Source: Cristatella mucedo (taxonomy: Eukaryota > Bryozoa > Phylactolaemata > Cristatellidae). From it: 64,000 nt of DNA. A program made the translations under genes and the position numbers. The DNA is taken from NCBI GenBank assembly GCA_009760855.2, contig WPIO01000055.1, positions 858,501 through 922,500 on the forward strand, written 5' to 3'. Positions 63,600 through 64,000 of this stretch are shown piece by piece (position 1 is the first letter of the stretch; each line of letters opens with the position of its first letter). The notes beneath the pieces were generated by a model. That model saw only the letters and a program-made list of their open reading frames with translations. It did not search any database and was not told the origin of the DNA.

Positions 63600-64000
63600 A
63601 GGTCCGGCCAGTTCTGTCGCCAACGGTCTTTAAGCGGAGGAATGGAATAGCTAATTTATGGTCCATACAGGACCTGAGGGCACGAGAAGGCTGAAACTGG
63701 TGCAGCAGTTTAGCTAGGTACGGAGGAGCCAAGCCGTGGCAGGCCTCATGGATCAGCCTAAGAACTTTGCTCTGTATCCGTTGGTTAACAGGCAGTCATC
63801 CTTGCTCTTTTAGCAAAGGAGGCACGTGGCCAAACCTCTGGGACTTGAAAACTAGCCTTGTGGCCATAGTGATAGGCATCTGTAGTGGCCTAGTTGCTTG
63901 TTTTGGTAGCCCAGTCAAAAGGGAATTACAATAATCATGCCAAGACAGAACTAATGAGTTAGTTAAATATTTTGCTAGCAACCATAAAAGACAACTCGTT
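63600..64000 (-). mobile_element. L2B LINE fragment, runs off the window
   Basis: The minus strand encodes PPYLAKLLHQFQPSRALRSC and continues into the upstream part ([20 protein letters not shown]), matching the (DYCNSLLxGLP) region found in L2/CR1 C-termini. Truncated by the window edge. Confidence 0.87.

Overview
The window is repeat-rich, spliced DNA from an animal, most likely an invertebrate. Host proteins are broken into short exons with GT/AG boundaries and matching codon phases. About half of the sequence is non-LTR retrotransposon, tRNA-derived SINE, microsatellite or satellite DNA. No bacterial-style operons are visible. I cannot name the species. A single EMI-type F-box gene, L2-clade LINEs and heavy GA/CA/TA microsatellites would fit many lophotrochozoans or flatworms, but that is inference.

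Host genes (all on the minus strand). (1) About 1.66-3.84 kb: a complete four-exon gene for an EMI1/EMI2 (FBXO5/FBXO43, Rca1) type inhibitor of the anaphase-promoting complex. It has a DSG phosphodegron-like motif, an F-box, an RxxL D-box, a zinc-binding region and an LRRL tail. The spliced length of 444 residues is close to human EMI1. (2) About 38.6-54.9 kb: a six-exon secreted S1 serine protease, assembled here by eye from signal peptide to polyadenylation signal. All catalytic residues are present and the pocket looks elastase/chymotrypsin-like. One short exon shows an apparent frameshift. Its introns hold an L2 retrotransposon, a large two-armed satellite, SINEs and a GA microsatellite. 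(3) At 60.7-60.85 kb: the last exon of a second, upstream S1 gene, same length and open, but with the serine loop changed from GDSGGP to GYSGRP. (4) At 22.2-23.7 kb: a GC-rich 487-codon open frame of unknown function between two near-identical inverted L2 copies.

Repeats. Two LINE families dominate. I call them L2A (tail (ATT)n, 3' hairpin around AGAGATTNAGTTCTCT) and L2B (tail like ACATT). Two nearly full-length L2A copies, at 16.6-20.2 kb (minus) and 23.7-27.3 kb (plus), form a large inverted repeat; both carry frame breaks. SINE1, a tRNA-derived SINE, shares the L2A tail and so is probably mobilised by it. SINE2 is a second tRNA-derived family. A TA-flanked mariner-type MITE, a pair of long direct repeats (possible LTRs), a foldback-like inverted repeat near 7 kb, an 11-bp minisatellite and a roughly 170-bp satellite in two opposed arms make up the rest.

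Layout: 0-4.6 kb EMI gene and flanks; 5-6.6 kb L2A fragments; 6.8-16.5 kb intergenic DNA with degraded elements; 16.6-27.3 kb inverted L2A pair around the unknown GC-rich ORF; 27.7-38 kb minisatellites, GC islands and SINE/LINE debris; 38.6-54.9 kb serine protease gene; 55-64 kb intergenic repeats plus the last exon of the paralogous protease.
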